DNA from: CAYMZZ01 sp044463125
Lineage (GTDB): Bacteria; Bacteroidota; Bacteroidia; Chitinophagales; Chitinophagaceae
Assembly (NCBI GenBank): GCA_044463125.1
Contig: JBIQMS010000003.1
Location: 62,001-126,000 of the forward strand
DNA: 64,000 nt
Direction of reading: 5' to 3'
Part shown: positions 16,797 through 24,686 of the stretch, piece by piece
Layout: every line of letters begins with the position of its first letter
Position numbering within the stretch: the stretch's first letter is position 1
The notes under the pieces: model-generated
The model's input: only the letters and a program-made list of their open reading frames with translations
What the model was told of the DNA's origin: nothing
The model's database searches: none
Position numbers and translations under genes: made by a program

Positions 16797-17252
16797 ATGC
16801 ACTCGCCCTTCGATCTCAGCAAACCCATTGCCATCGGCAGCGATCATGCCGGATTTGATTATAAGGAAGACCTTATTTCTTTCCTGGAGGGGAAGGGTTT
16901 AGCCTTTGAAGATTTTGGAACGCACAGTACCGATTCGGTTGACTATCCCGATTTTGCCCATCCCGTGGCTTCGGCAGTAGAGGGGGGTAACTATGCATTT
17001 GGCATTCTGCTTTGTGGCACGGCCAATGGGGTAGCCATCACTGCGAATAAACACCAGGGAGTGCGGGCCGCCATTTGCTGGGGCGACGAAATTGCCAAAC
17101 TGGTGAGACAGCACAATGATGCCAATATCATATGCATCCCCGCCCGTTTTGTACGCGAAGGCGATGCGGAAAAAATGGTATCTACCTTCCTGACTACCGA
17201 GTTTGAAGGCGGCCGCCATGCCAACCGGGTCAACAAGATCGCCTGCGCCTGA
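16797..17252 (+). CDS. rpiB: Ribose-5-phosphate isomerase B
   Basis: 151 residues of the LacAB_RpiB family, interconverting ribose-5-phosphate and ribulose-5-phosphate in the pentose phosphate pathway. The N-terminal IAIGSDHAGFDYKEDL, the catalytic cysteine in FGILLCGTANGVAI and the phosphate-binding NKHQGVRAAICW are all present. It stands alone between a repeat block and a terminator-like hairpin, suggesting a monocistronic unit. Confidence 0.95.
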   Translation: MHSPFDLSKPIAIGSDHAGFDYKEDLISFLEGKGLAFEDFGTHSTDSVDYPDFAHPVASAVEGGNYAFGILLCGTANGVAITANKHQGVRAAICWGDEIAKLVRQHNDANIICIPARFVREGDAEKMVSTFLTTEFEGGRHANRVNKIACA

Positions 17253-17282
17253 TTCCCGCCATTTATCATATCTTCCCGTTTC

Positions 17283-17308
17283 CTCAAACTTTTTCCCTTA
17301 AGTTTGAG
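17283..17308 (+). terminator. Hairpin terminator after rpiB
   Basis: Perfect 9-bp arms CTCAAACTT and AAGTTTGAG around an 8-base loop, followed by T-rich DNA (actattcttttatt). It starts 30 bases after the rpiB stop and ends 29 bases before the peptidase start. Confidence 0.55.
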
Positions 17309-17337
17309 ACTATTCTTTTATTAAAACACAAACAACC

Positions 17338-18879
17338 ATGAGAAGATTTTTGCTGCCGGTTGCGCTGGGCTTTTGCCTGGTGGCATCCGCGCAAAAAAAG
17401 AACACGCCTGCCTGGTATGCCAAGACCATTAAGGCAGAGGACATGAAGAAGCACCTTTACATTATTGCCGGGCCCGACATGGAAGGAAGAGATACCCCTT
17501 CACCCGGACTGGAAAAAGCAGCCGACTATATTGAGGCGCATTTTAAATCACTGGGACTAACTCCGGGCAATGGCGACAGTTATCGCCAGACCTATCCGCT
17601 TTACCGCGATTCCGTTACTTCCACTTCGCTGATGGTGAATGGAAAGTCATTTGAGCTGACCAAAGATTTTCAGCCCAATACCAATATGAACCACACCGCG
17701 GAGATGCGCTTTTCCGGGCTGGTGTTTGTGGGCTATGGCATTGTGGATGGGGCCATGGATGATTATCGTGACCTGGATGTAAAAGGTCGCCTGGTAATGA
17801 TTGTGGATGGCGCACCGGCAGGCTATAAGCCCTCTCAAACCGGTTGGAATGCGGCTTCCAATATGTACGCCAAAATCCGCAACGCGCAGGCCAAGGGTGC
17901 AGCGGCTGTTGTGATCGTATATGGCAATTTCCCCCGCAAAACTTTCAATGCTACTTCTAACTACAGCATGAATGGCTATGCTGCCGCCCTGATGCCGCAA
18001 TCATTCTTTATTTCCGAAGATGTTGCCGCCAGCATGCTTGGCGAAGAAGCCAAAGGATTATTGGGTAAAATGAAAACGGCTCCGCTGGAATCAAAAGCTT
18101 ATAAGGCCAATATCGAGTTGGGCTTTACCAAGGAAACCAGCACCGCTTACGCGTCGAATGTGCTGGGCGTACTGGAAGGAGCCGACAAGAAAGACGAATA
18201 CGTGATGATTACTTCCCACTACGATCACGTGGGTAAGCGTGCTGATGGTACCATTTACTATGGTGCGGACGATGACGGAAGTGGTACCACTACCATTCTT
18301 GAACTGGCCGAAGCATTTGCCGAAGCGAAGAAAGCTGGTAAGGGTCCCCGCCGCTCCATCATCTTCATGACCGTGAGTGGAGAAGAAAAAGGACTTTGGG
18401 GTTCTGCTTATTACGCCGATAATCCCTTGTTCCCCCTCGAAAAAACCACGGTTGACCTGAACATTGACATGGTGGGCCGCGTAGGCGAAGAGTATCAGAA
18501 AGACAAGGATTCGCTGAACTATGTGTACATTATCGGCGACGACAAGCTTAGCTCCGACCTGGCCGTTATTACCGATCAGGTGAATAGTAAGTATACGAAG
18601 ATGAAGCTCGACCGGAAGTATAACGACCCCAACGATAAGAACCGCTTCTACTATCGTAGCGACCACTATAATTTCGCTGAAAAAGGCGTACCGGTTATCT
18701 TCTACTTCAATGGTGTACATGCCGACTATCACCGTCCCACGGATACACCAGACAAGATCAATTATCCCCTGATGGCCAAGCGCGGCCAGTTAATTTATCA
18801 AACTGCGCTGGAAATGGCAAACAGGGAAGAAATGCTGAAGAGAGACAAGAAACTGGAAATGCCGCCGAGAGGATTTTAA
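17338..18879 (+). CDS. Secreted M28-family zinc aminopeptidase
   Basis: 513 residues with a signal peptide (MRRFLLPVALGFCLVASAQ). A PA-like insert occupies about 120-230, followed by the M28 catalytic core: SHYDHVG, YYGADDDGSGTTT, the glutamates in VSGEEKGLWGS, NIDMVGR and a late histidine in YHRPTDTPDKINY. These supply the two-zinc site of aminopeptidase Y-like enzymes. It acts outside the cytoplasm on peptides, probably for nutrition. The gene is convergent with the deoxyhypusine synthase-like gene and separated from it only by a perfect hairpin. Confidence 0.93.
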   Translation: MRRFLLPVALGFCLVASAQKKNTPAWYAKTIKAEDMKKHLYIIAGPDMEGRDTPSPGLEKAADYIEAHFKSLGLTPGNGDSYRQTYPLYRDSVTSTSLMVNGKSFELTKDFQPNTNMNHTAEMRFSGLVFVGYGIVDGAMDDYRDLDVKGRLVMIVDGAPAGYKPSQTGWNAASNMYAKIRNAQAKGAAAVVIVYGNFPRKTFNATSNYSMNGYAAALMPQSFFISEDVAASMLGEEAKGLLGKMKTAPLESKAYKANIELGFTKETSTAYASNVLGVLEGADKKDEYVMITSHYDHVGKRADGTIYYGADDDGSGTTTILELAEAFAEAKKAGKGPRRSIIFMTVSGEEKGLWGSAYYADNPLFPLEKTTVDLNIDMVGRVGEEYQKDKDSLNYVYIIGDDKLSSDLAVITDQVNSKYTKMKLDRKYNDPNDKNRFYYRSDHYNFAEKGVPVIFYFNGVHADYHRPTDTPDKINYPLMAKRGQLIYQTALEMANREEMLKRDKKLEMPPRGF

Positions 18880-18880
18880 G

Positions 18881-18955
18881 AAGTTTAAGGTTTAAAGTTT
18901 AGAGTTTAAAGTTTAACGCAAAAACTTTAAACTCTAAACTTTAAACCTTAAACTT
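18881..18955. repeat. Perfect 34-bp inverted repeat (GTTTANN word), probable bidirectional terminator
   Basis: Arms 18881-18914 and 18922-18955 are exact reverse complements over all 34 bases, with the 7-base loop AACGCAA. The arms are built from GTTTAAA/GTTTAGA/GTTTAAG heptamers. It begins one base after the stop of the M28 gene (+) and ends four bases before the stop of the convergent gene (-), the place expected for a shared terminator. Confidence 0.85.
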
Positions 18956-18959
18956 TTCC

Positions 18960-19934
18960 TCACCATCCCAATATCCACGCAAACACCAATGGTGCTACAA
19001 TGGTGGCGTCGCTTTCGATGATGTATTTCGGGGTGTGAATGTCAAGTTTGCCCCAGGTAATTTTTTCGTTGGGAACGGCACCAGAGTATGAGCCGTAAGA
19101 AGTAGTAGAGTCGCTGATCTGGCAGAAATAGCTCCAGAAAGGAACATCATGCCACTCAAGGTCCTGGTACATCATGGGCACCACGCAGATTGGGAAATCA
19201 CCCGCAATACCGCCACCAATCTGGAAAAAGCCCACGCCTTTGCCATCGGAGTTTTGACGGTACCAGTCGGCCAGCCAAACCATGTATTCAATGCCGCTTT
19301 TTACGGTACTGGCTTTCAGCTCACCTTTTATTACATAGCTGGCGAATATGTTTCCGGTAGTGCTGTCTTCCCAGCCGGGTACCACGATGGGGATATTCTT
19401 TTCCGCCGCAGCTACGATCCAGGAGTCTTTAGGATCAATTTCATAGTATTGTTTCAGGTCGCCACTCAGCACGGTTTTGTACAAAAATTCGTGCGGAAAA
19501 TAGCGTTCCCCTTTTTCTTCGGCCTCTTTCCATTGCTTTACGAGGTGTTTCTGTAGTCGGCGGAAAGCTTCTTCTTCCGGAATGCAGGTATCAGTAACCC
19601 GGTTATAATGATTTTCCAAAAGGTCCCATTCTTCCTGGGGTGTAAGGTCACGGTAGTTGGGTATTCTTTTATAGTGCGAATGAGCTACCAGGTTCATCAC
19701 ATCTTCTTCCAGGTTGGCGCCCGTGCAACTGATGATCTGCACCTTGTCCTGGCGGATCATTTCGGCGAGGGAAATACCCAGTTCACCGGTACTCATGGCA
19801 CCGGCCAGGGTAATCATCATTTTCCCGCCCTCCAGCAGGTGTTGTTCATAACCTTTGGCGGCATCTACCAGCGCGGCGGCATTGAAATGGCGATAATGAT
19901 GCGCAATAAACTGCGAAACAGGTCCTTTTTTCAT
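18960..19934 (-). CDS. Deoxyhypusine synthase-family enzyme
   Basis: 324 residues resembling deoxyhypusine synthase over the full length: TLAGAMSTGELGISLAEMIR and CTGANLEEDVMN in the NAD-binding part, DSTTGNIFASYVIKGEL, QIGGGIAGDFPICVVPMM, and the catalytic lysine in KITWGKLD (about residue 296). Eukaryotic and archaeal enzymes modify eIF5A with spermidine; bacteria lack that target, and bacterial relatives are thought to act in polyamine synthesis such as homospermidine formation. The product here is unproven. No other polyamine gene is adjacent. Confidence 0.9.
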   Translation of the reverse strand: MKKGPVSQFIAHHYRHFNAAALVDAAKGYEQHLLEGGKMMITLAGAMSTGELGISLAEMIRQDKVQIISCTGANLEEDVMNLVAHSHYKRIPNYRDLTPQEEWDLLENHYNRVTDTCIPEEEAFRRLQKHLVKQWKEAEEKGERYFPHEFLYKTVLSGDLKQYYEIDPKDSWIVAAAEKNIPIVVPGWEDSTTGNIFASYVIKGELKASTVKSGIEYMVWLADWYRQNSDGKGVGFFQIGGGIAGDFPICVVPMMYQDLEWHDVPFWSYFCQISDSTTSYGSYSGAVPNEKITWGKLDIHTPKYIIESDATIVAPLVFAWILGW

Positions 19935-20030
19935 GCAGCAAAAATAGGGAAAAGGGGGAGATGAATCCGTGAGCTATCTACAGATGATTGCGGAATAGAA
20001 GCCGAAAGAATTCAAAAGAATGATGGAAAA

Positions 20031-20086
20031 TTGTCAAGTAAACTATGCATAATACTTGACAAATCTTGATCAGTTTTGTAATTTTG
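20031..20086 (+). promoter_or_regulatory. Promoter with palindromic operator of the AbiE locus
   Basis: TTGTCAAGTA (20031-20040) is repeated inverted as TACTTGACAA (20053-20062), perfect 10-bp arms. The right arm overlaps a -33 TTG (20056-20058), and 20 bp further TAATTTTG (20079-20086) fits the -7 TAnnTTTG box. The predicted transcript start falls only a few bases before the ATG at 20096, so the message would be nearly leaderless. AbiEi proteins of other bacteria repress their own promoter by binding inverted repeats, which fits this layout. Confidence 0.7.
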
Positions 20087-20095
20087 TCGGTGAAT

Positions 20096-20824
20096 ATGAC
20101 AGTTACTGATAAAATATCAACTTGCGTGAAGTCAATGCGGCCAGGTATTGTATTTACCATGGCTGAGCTTCAAATTACAAATGACGCATACCTGGCGGCG
20201 GCTAAGGCGATAAGCCGAATGGTACAAAAGGGCGAGTTGAAAAAGCTCAGTATTGGCAAATATTATAAACCTGAGTATACGCAGTTTGGCGAAATTGGCC
20301 CCAGCGAAGATCAGCAGTTGAATGCTTATTTATTCAAAGACGGGAAGCGCATAGCTTACATTACTGGCCCATCACTCCTCAATCGCCTTCATTTCACTAC
20401 CCAACTATCTCGAACAATCTGGATTGCCAGTAGGGACAAGCGGATAATTGCAAGAGTTGGCAACCTTCAAGTAAAATCAGTAAAGTGTTATGCAGATGTG
20501 AACGATGAAAATTTCAAATTACTTGAGATCCTGGATGTGATTAAGGATTTTCGAAGGATTCCTGATAGAAGTATTGAACAGTTTCTAATTAGCCTGACCG
20601 GTTTACTGGAAAAGCTGACGAAAAAGGAAAGGAGAGACTTAGCTACTCTTTCGCTTAAATATCCTCCCCGGGTTCGGGCGTTATTAGGAGCCATTCTTGA
20701 AAATATCGTTTCAGAGAAAGTTATTACGGAAAAGCTATCCAAGAGCCTGAACCCTTTATCGGTTTACAAGCTCAATATCCCGCAAACCGAACTTCCGAAT
20801 GCACGCAATTGGTATATCCAATGA
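20096..20824 (+). CDS. AbiEi-type antitoxin (DUF6088 family)
   Basis: 242 residues. The N-terminal winged helix (TVTDKISTCVKSMRPGIVFT, then AKAISRMVQKGELKKLSIGK) is the DNA-binding and antitoxin domain of AbiEi-like proteins; the C-terminal region includes PSLLNRLHFTTQLSRTIWIA. In type IV AbiE systems this protein represses the operon and neutralises the nucleotidyltransferase toxin. The frame is intact. Its TGA overlaps the ATG of the toxin remnant (ATGA). I chose ATG 20096 because the family match begins there; an in-frame TTG or ATG further up lies within the promoter. Confidence 0.83.
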   Translation: MTVTDKISTCVKSMRPGIVFTMAELQITNDAYLAAAKAISRMVQKGELKKLSIGKYYKPEYTQFGEIGPSEDQQLNAYLFKDGKRIAYITGPSLLNRLHFTTQLSRTIWIASRDKRIIARVGNLQVKSVKCYADVNDENFKLLEILDVIKDFRRIPDRSIEQFLISLTGLLEKLTKKERRDLATLSLKYPPRVRALLGAILENIVSEKVITEKLSKSLNPLSVYKLNIPQTELPNARNWYIQ

Positions 20825-21586
20825 AGCTACACCTAAATGAAATATTATTTAAGCAGGCAATAATTGCCACCGCCCAGCAATTTGGTAGTCGGGGTATTTT
20901 TATTCCGGAAGTATTCATTGAAAAAGATTATTGGGTTACGGTTGCATTGTCGCAAATATTTAAAGGGCCAACTGGGACATTTTGTGTTTTCAAAGGAGGA
21001 ACATCTTTATCCAAGTGCTTTTCTTTGATCGACCGATTTTCAGAGGATATAGACATTGTGCTACTTCAAGACAAAAATGCTACTGCTAATCAGCAGCGAA
21101 ATAGACTGAAGGCAATATGACCTGGTTGAGGAGTATGATTTACAACCAATTGAATTGAAGGCGGTTTGTATTGAAAGGACGTTTTGTGAGAAGATAATGA
21201 GCTTGGTTAGGTTTTCACATTCAAATACTGCAATAGATGACCTCAAACTGAAAATCAGACATATTTACGACTTACATAAACTGATGCAAACCTCAGAAAT
21301 AAAGGATTTTTTGTCGGGAGATCAATTCGAAATAATGATTAGACATATTGGGGAAGAAGACATGAATAGCTTCAGAAACAATAATAAGTGGCTAAGCATA
21401 CATCCAAAAGATGCGATTATTTTCAATGACCCCCAACAAGTTTGGCGAAAGATTCGCTCTGAATACACTGGTGCATTCAAAGATATGGTGACAGGAAACT
21501 TACCTGATGGAAACGACTTACTCCTCTCACTTACAGCTATAAGCAAACGACTGAACTACATTGAATGGGATATTCCGAATCAATGA
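20821..21586 (+). pseudogene. AbiEii-type nucleotidyltransferase toxin, interrupted by internal deletion and frameshift
   Basis: The first frame (20821-21120, 99 residues) carries the toxin start and its nucleotidyltransferase core (FIEKDYWVTVALSQI, KGGTSLSKCF, RFSEDIDIVLL) and then hits TGA. From 21110 another frame continues with the family's C-terminal part (VCIERTFCEKIMSLVRFSHS, KIRHIYDLHKLM, WRKIRSEYTGAF) to 21586. The middle of the usual 300-plus-residue protein is missing, roughly 70-90 residues by my estimate. Each fragment is good sequence, so the loss looks recent. Toxin activity is unlikely. Confidence 0.8.
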
Positions 21587-21705
21587 ATTGTGGCCTTTCC
21601 CTCCGCTTTTCCCGATTTCGTAAGATCATTTCCTTTTTCGGAAACGGGCATTCAACTTCCTGTTGTTTTTTTATGCCTTTTAAGCGGCTCTAAACATAAG
21701 CAGGC

Positions 21706-22902
21706 ATGGAAAAGGCGAAGGCACAAAAAGCGAAATGGCCCCGAATCCGGAAATTTATCAACGATGTACACCTTTGGCTGGGTCTTAGCAGCGGATTAAT
21801 TGTGATCGCCGTATGCCTGAGTGGCACCATCTATGTTTACAATACAGAGCTCACCGAAATGGCAAGCCCGCACCTGTACCAGGTGGAAGTGAAAAGCGGG
21901 CAAGGGCCGCTGCCGGTGGATTCACTGGCGGCAATGGTAGAAGCGGAAGCAGGAGCACCCTTAGCGAGCGTATCCATTCCGGCCGATCCGGAAAGAACCT
22001 ATCGCTTCAATGTGCAAAGCAAGAACGGAGGCCGGGGCGGACTGGGGTATATGGTGAATCCCTATACGGGCGAGATTGTCGGTAACAGCAATGAACGCAG
22101 CGGTACGCAAGAATTCATGCGTACGATGTTCAGCTTACATCGCTGGTTATTGCTCGATAGAATTGAGGAACCCATCTTTAATGGCATGAGCAACCGGGAA
22201 CTGGGCAGCAAGATCACCGGATGGGCCACCATCATTTTTACGCTTGGATGCATTACCGGCCTGGTGATCTGGTTTCCGCAACGACTGAAAAGCTGGAAAC
22301 AGGGTCTCAAAATCAAGTGGCGTGCCGGCTGGAAAAGGGTGAACCATGATCTGCACAATACATTGGCCTTTTATTCCTTGTTCTTTCTTTTGCTGATGGG
22401 GCTCACGGGCCCGCAGTGGTCATTTCCCTGGTATCGTGAAGGACTACAGAAAACACTGGGTACTTACAAACCGAAAGATGCGCCAAAGGAAAAGCCTCTT
22501 CAATCTATAATCCCTGGCGATAGTCTGTTGCCCAAAAGGCTTTCCATCAGTGAATTTGTTTCCCTGGCCGATAAGGAACTGGACTATGAAGGCAACTACA
22601 ATATTAGTTTCCCTGACGATTCAAATGGCGTTGTCAGCATCAGCAAAACCAAAACCGGGTTCTTTGCTCCGGCCGCATCCGATCGACTCACGCTGGATCA
22701 ATACAGCGGACAAGTTTTAAAGAAAGATATTTTCAGGGAGAAACCCATCAATCAAAGAATCGCCGGGTCCATAAAAGCGATTCATGTGGGCAATGTGTAT
22801 GGCGGCTTTACAAAGCTGCTCTATTTCCTGGCCTGCCTGGTAGCAACAAGCCTACCAATAACAGGAACGTTGATCTGGTGGAATAAAAGGAGGAAAAGTT
22901 GA
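21706..22902 (+). CDS. PepSY-associated transmembrane protein
   Basis: 398 residues of the PepSY_TM family, inner-membrane proteins often linked to iron/siderophore uptake and to reductase activity. Four membrane segments are visible (about 26-48, 165-190, 222-245, 368-390), with the first motif KFINDVHLWLGLSSGLIV and the third HDLHNTLAFYSLFFLLLMGL containing the conserved histidines. The periplasmic PepSY region is between the first and second segments. The TGA stop lies inside the left arm of the following repeat. No TonB receptor is adjacent, so the substrate is open. Confidence 0.86.
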   Translation: MEKAKAQKAKWPRIRKFINDVHLWLGLSSGLIVIAVCLSGTIYVYNTELTEMASPHLYQVEVKSGQGPLPVDSLAAMVEAEAGAPLASVSIPADPERTYRFNVQSKNGGRGGLGYMVNPYTGEIVGNSNERSGTQEFMRTMFSLHRWLLLDRIEEPIFNGMSNRELGSKITGWATIIFTLGCITGLVIWFPQRLKSWKQGLKIKWRAGWKRVNHDLHNTLAFYSLFFLLLMGLTGPQWSFPWYREGLQKTLGTYKPKDAPKEKPLQSIIPGDSLLPKRLSISEFVSLADKELDYEGNYNISFPDDSNGVVSISKTKTGFFAPAASDRLTLDQYSGQVLKKDIFREKPINQRIAGSIKAIHVGNVYGGFTKLLYFLACLVATSLPITGTLIWWNKRRKS

Positions 22903-23008
22903 ATCGTTGAATCGTTGAATTGTTGAATTGTTAGAGGTTTAGATTCATTTCTTTCACCTGTCTTTAACAGTTCAACAATTCAACGATTCAACGATTCAAC
23001 AGTTCAAC
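22899..23008. repeat. Inverted GTTGAATN octamer arrays between convergent genes
   Basis: Left arm 22899-22933 (words GTTGAATC, GTTGAATT), right arm about 22965-23008 inverted; 36 bases match with one mismatch. The 31-bp centre is AT-rich with no coding. The left arm contains the stop codon of the PepSY_TM gene, and the right arm ends ten bases before the stop of the convergent gene. Probably a bidirectional terminator. Confidence 0.8.
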
Positions 23009-23017
23009 AAATCAACT

Positions 23018-23458
23018 TCACTTTTCCACTTCTGCCGACAGTACTCCACCGTCAGCCTGCAGCTTCACGTTATAGCGTTTGCCTTTCCAATCCATCAATA
23101 CGGAATAGGAAGTACCTTCTGCATTGCTGATTTCGCGCACTGAAAGGATTACACGGTTTTCGTACTTGCGGTCAACGGTGCTGGCAACAGCAAGCGGAAG
23201 TTGCTGATAAAACAATCCGCGGATGGCGCCTACAAAACGACCATTCTTGTCGAAATAAGCTTCGGTGCGATGTCCGCCCCAAAGAAAACTCGCCTTTTGG
23301 TACTCGGCATCAACCTGCGACCATTTTACATTTTCAACGCCGGCAAACTGGCGGGCAAAATTCAGCTTCGCGCGATCTTCTTCACCAGTATGAGGAGCTG
23401 CAAAACTCATCAGGCTTACTGCCAACAATACGGGCAGGAGAATTGTGATTTTTTTCAT
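23018..23458 (-). CDS. Secreted PepSY-like protein, copy 1
   Basis: 146 residues with a clear signal peptide (KKITILLPVLLAVSLMSFAA). The mature part has the PepSY-like (PF11396-type) pattern of alternating strands: FAGVENVKWSQVDAEYQKAS, AYFDKNGRFVGAIRG, then SYSVLMDWKGKRYNVKL. Two related genes occur at 23703-24140 and 29157-29603. Function is unknown; such proteins are periplasmic and small. It lies downstream of copy 2 on the same strand, separated by a terminator and repeats. Confidence 0.78.
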   Translation of the reverse strand: MKKITILLPVLLAVSLMSFAAPHTGEEDRAKLNFARQFAGVENVKWSQVDAEYQKASFLWGGHRTEAYFDKNGRFVGAIRGLFYQQLPLAVASTVDRKYENRVILSVREISNAEGTSYSVLMDWKGKRYNVKLQADGGVLSAEVEK

Positions 23459-23486
23459 GGCTATACTTTTTGGTTTTGTATACTTT

Positions 23487-23615
23487 GTAAGTAGTAAGTA
23501 GTAAGTAGGAAGTGGGGTGTTATTTGTTGATTTGTTACAGAAAGTCTTAAACCATAAACTCTAAACCTTAAACAAAAAAACGAATCACCGAATCAACAAA
23601 TAAACAAATCAACAA
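23487..23615. repeat. Mixed word arrays between PepSY-like genes
   Basis: A GTAGTAA-type array (23487-23515), TTTGTTGATTTGTTA (about 23523-23537) and its inverse TAAACAAATCAACAAA (about 23600-23615), and a GTTTA-type array in inverted orientation (about 23544-23573, taaactctaaaccttaaac). It shows three of the words seen elsewhere within 130 bp. No coding is seen in this 244-bp gap apart from the promoter side of copy 1. Confidence 0.7.
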
Positions 23616-23619
23616 AGAA

Positions 23620-23646
23620 AGCCCCGCCTCCATTGAGAACGGGGCT
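23620..23646 (-). terminator. GC-rich intrinsic terminator of PepSY-like copy 2
   Basis: Read on the minus strand: AGCCCCG, 13-base loop, CGGGGCT, then TTTCTTTG. It is 57 bases beyond the stop of the gene at 23703-24140. It is the one conventional GC stem plus T-run terminator in this region, contrasting with the array hairpins. Confidence 0.8.
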
Positions 23647-23702
23647 CGTTTACCACACACCAAAACTAACTGCTTATGCTTTTGTTCCGGTAGCTGACTG
23701 GC

Positions 23703-24140
23703 TTAGGCTTTGCTGGCGCGTTTGTACACGGTCCATTTGCCATAGCTGCCTGCTTCCAGGATCAGGGTTTCGTCGGCTTTCTCCAGGGTGATATAATAAT
23801 TGGTGCCTTCCTGGTTGCTAACTTCAAACAGGTCGGAGATCCAGTAACCCTTGTAATTTTTCTTCAGTTCAGTCTGCAAGCCCAGGGGCAGGTCGAGTGA
23901 GCTGATATTGCGGGTAAGACCCATCAAATCGCCATTGAAGTTGTAGTAAGCAACAACATACTGACTGTTCAGTACAAAAGATGCTTTGTAGCTGTTCTTG
24001 CCGGTTGTCCAGCTTACATTTTCCGCTCCGGCAAATTCCTGCTGGAAGGATTTCAATACAACGGCGTTTACATTTTCTTCTCCGGCAAAAGCGGCGATAC
24101 TACCGATCGCGAAAGCCAGACTGAGGATAATCTTTTTCAT
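23703..24140 (-). CDS. Secreted PepSY-like protein, copy 2
   Basis: 145 residues: signal peptide (KKIILSLAFAIGSIAAFAG), then the same fold pattern as copy 1 (EFAGAENVSWTTGKNSYKAS, AYYNFNGDLMGLTRN, TNYYITLEKADETLILEAG). The conserved tryptophan after the VSW/VKW motif and the aromatic YYN/YFD strand align between copies. Its 5' side is divergent from the ArsR gene. The two PepSY-like genes likely arose by duplication. Confidence 0.78.
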   Translation of the reverse strand: MKKIILSLAFAIGSIAAFAGEENVNAVVLKSFQQEFAGAENVSWTTGKNSYKASFVLNSQYVVAYYNFNGDLMGLTRNISSLDLPLGLQTELKKNYKGYWISDLFEVSNQEGTNYYITLEKADETLILEAGSYGKWTVYKRASKA

Positions 24141-24376
24141 AATTCTAATTATTTAAGGTGACTAATTGTTTTTAAAAAATTGTCATTTGGTATGTATGAC
24201 GACACAAAACTACCGCGGGTTACAGCCCTTTACAAGCCAAAAGGGATTAATGGGAGGCGCTGTTAAACAGTCTTAACAGCCATTCCCTTTCATTAACCGC
24301 ACATCCTTTGTTTTCGACCATTTATACACGGGTGTTCCGGAAATATTACAGGCGGACAGTGTTTTTTTCAATTTTT

Positions 24377-24396
24377 ATTTAGATATTTGTCTAAAT
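24377..24396 (+). promoter_or_regulatory. Palindromic operator before arsR/sdpI
   Basis: ATTTAGATATTTGTCTAAAT: 7-bp arms ATTTAGA/TCTAAAT around TATTTG. It ends 21 bases before the ArsR start, and its centre resembles the TTTG part of a -7 box, so binding would block the promoter. ArsR-family repressors usually bind imperfect palindromes of this size, which makes autoregulation likely. Confidence 0.65.
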
Positions 24397-24417
24397 GTTT
24401 AACGGATCAACTGTGGA

Positions 24418-24681
24418 ATGAATATAATTTTCAAAGCGCTGAACGACCCTACCCGAAGGGAAATACTGGAAATGCTGCATGAGCGCGATATGACGGCGGG
24501 AGAGATTGCGCAGCATTTCAAAATGTCGTGGCCCAGTATATCGCACCATCTCGATCTGCTGAAGCAGGCAAAGCTGGTGACGGCGGAGAAAGAGGGGCAG
24601 TACATATTTTATTCGCTGAATACTACGGTAGTAGATGAGATACTGAAGTGGCTGATGCAATTTGGTTCTGCTAAAAAATAA
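24418..24681 (+). CDS. ArsR-family autorepressor (SdpR-like)
   Basis: 87-residue winged-helix repressor: FKALNDPTRREILEMLHERD, then the HTH AGEIAQHFKMSWPSISHHLD and wing LVTAEKEGQYIFYSLN. There is no CxC metal site, unlike arsenic or cadmium sensors, so it fits the SdpR class that controls an SdpI-type membrane protein. The sdpI-like gene follows after five bases, so the two form an operon under the palindrome at 24377-24396. Confidence 0.9.
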   Translation: MNIIFKALNDPTRREILEMLHERDMTAGEIAQHFKMSWPSISHHLDLLKQAKLVTAEKEGQYIFYSLNTTVVDEILKWLMQFGSAKK

Positions 24682-24686
24682 ATGTT

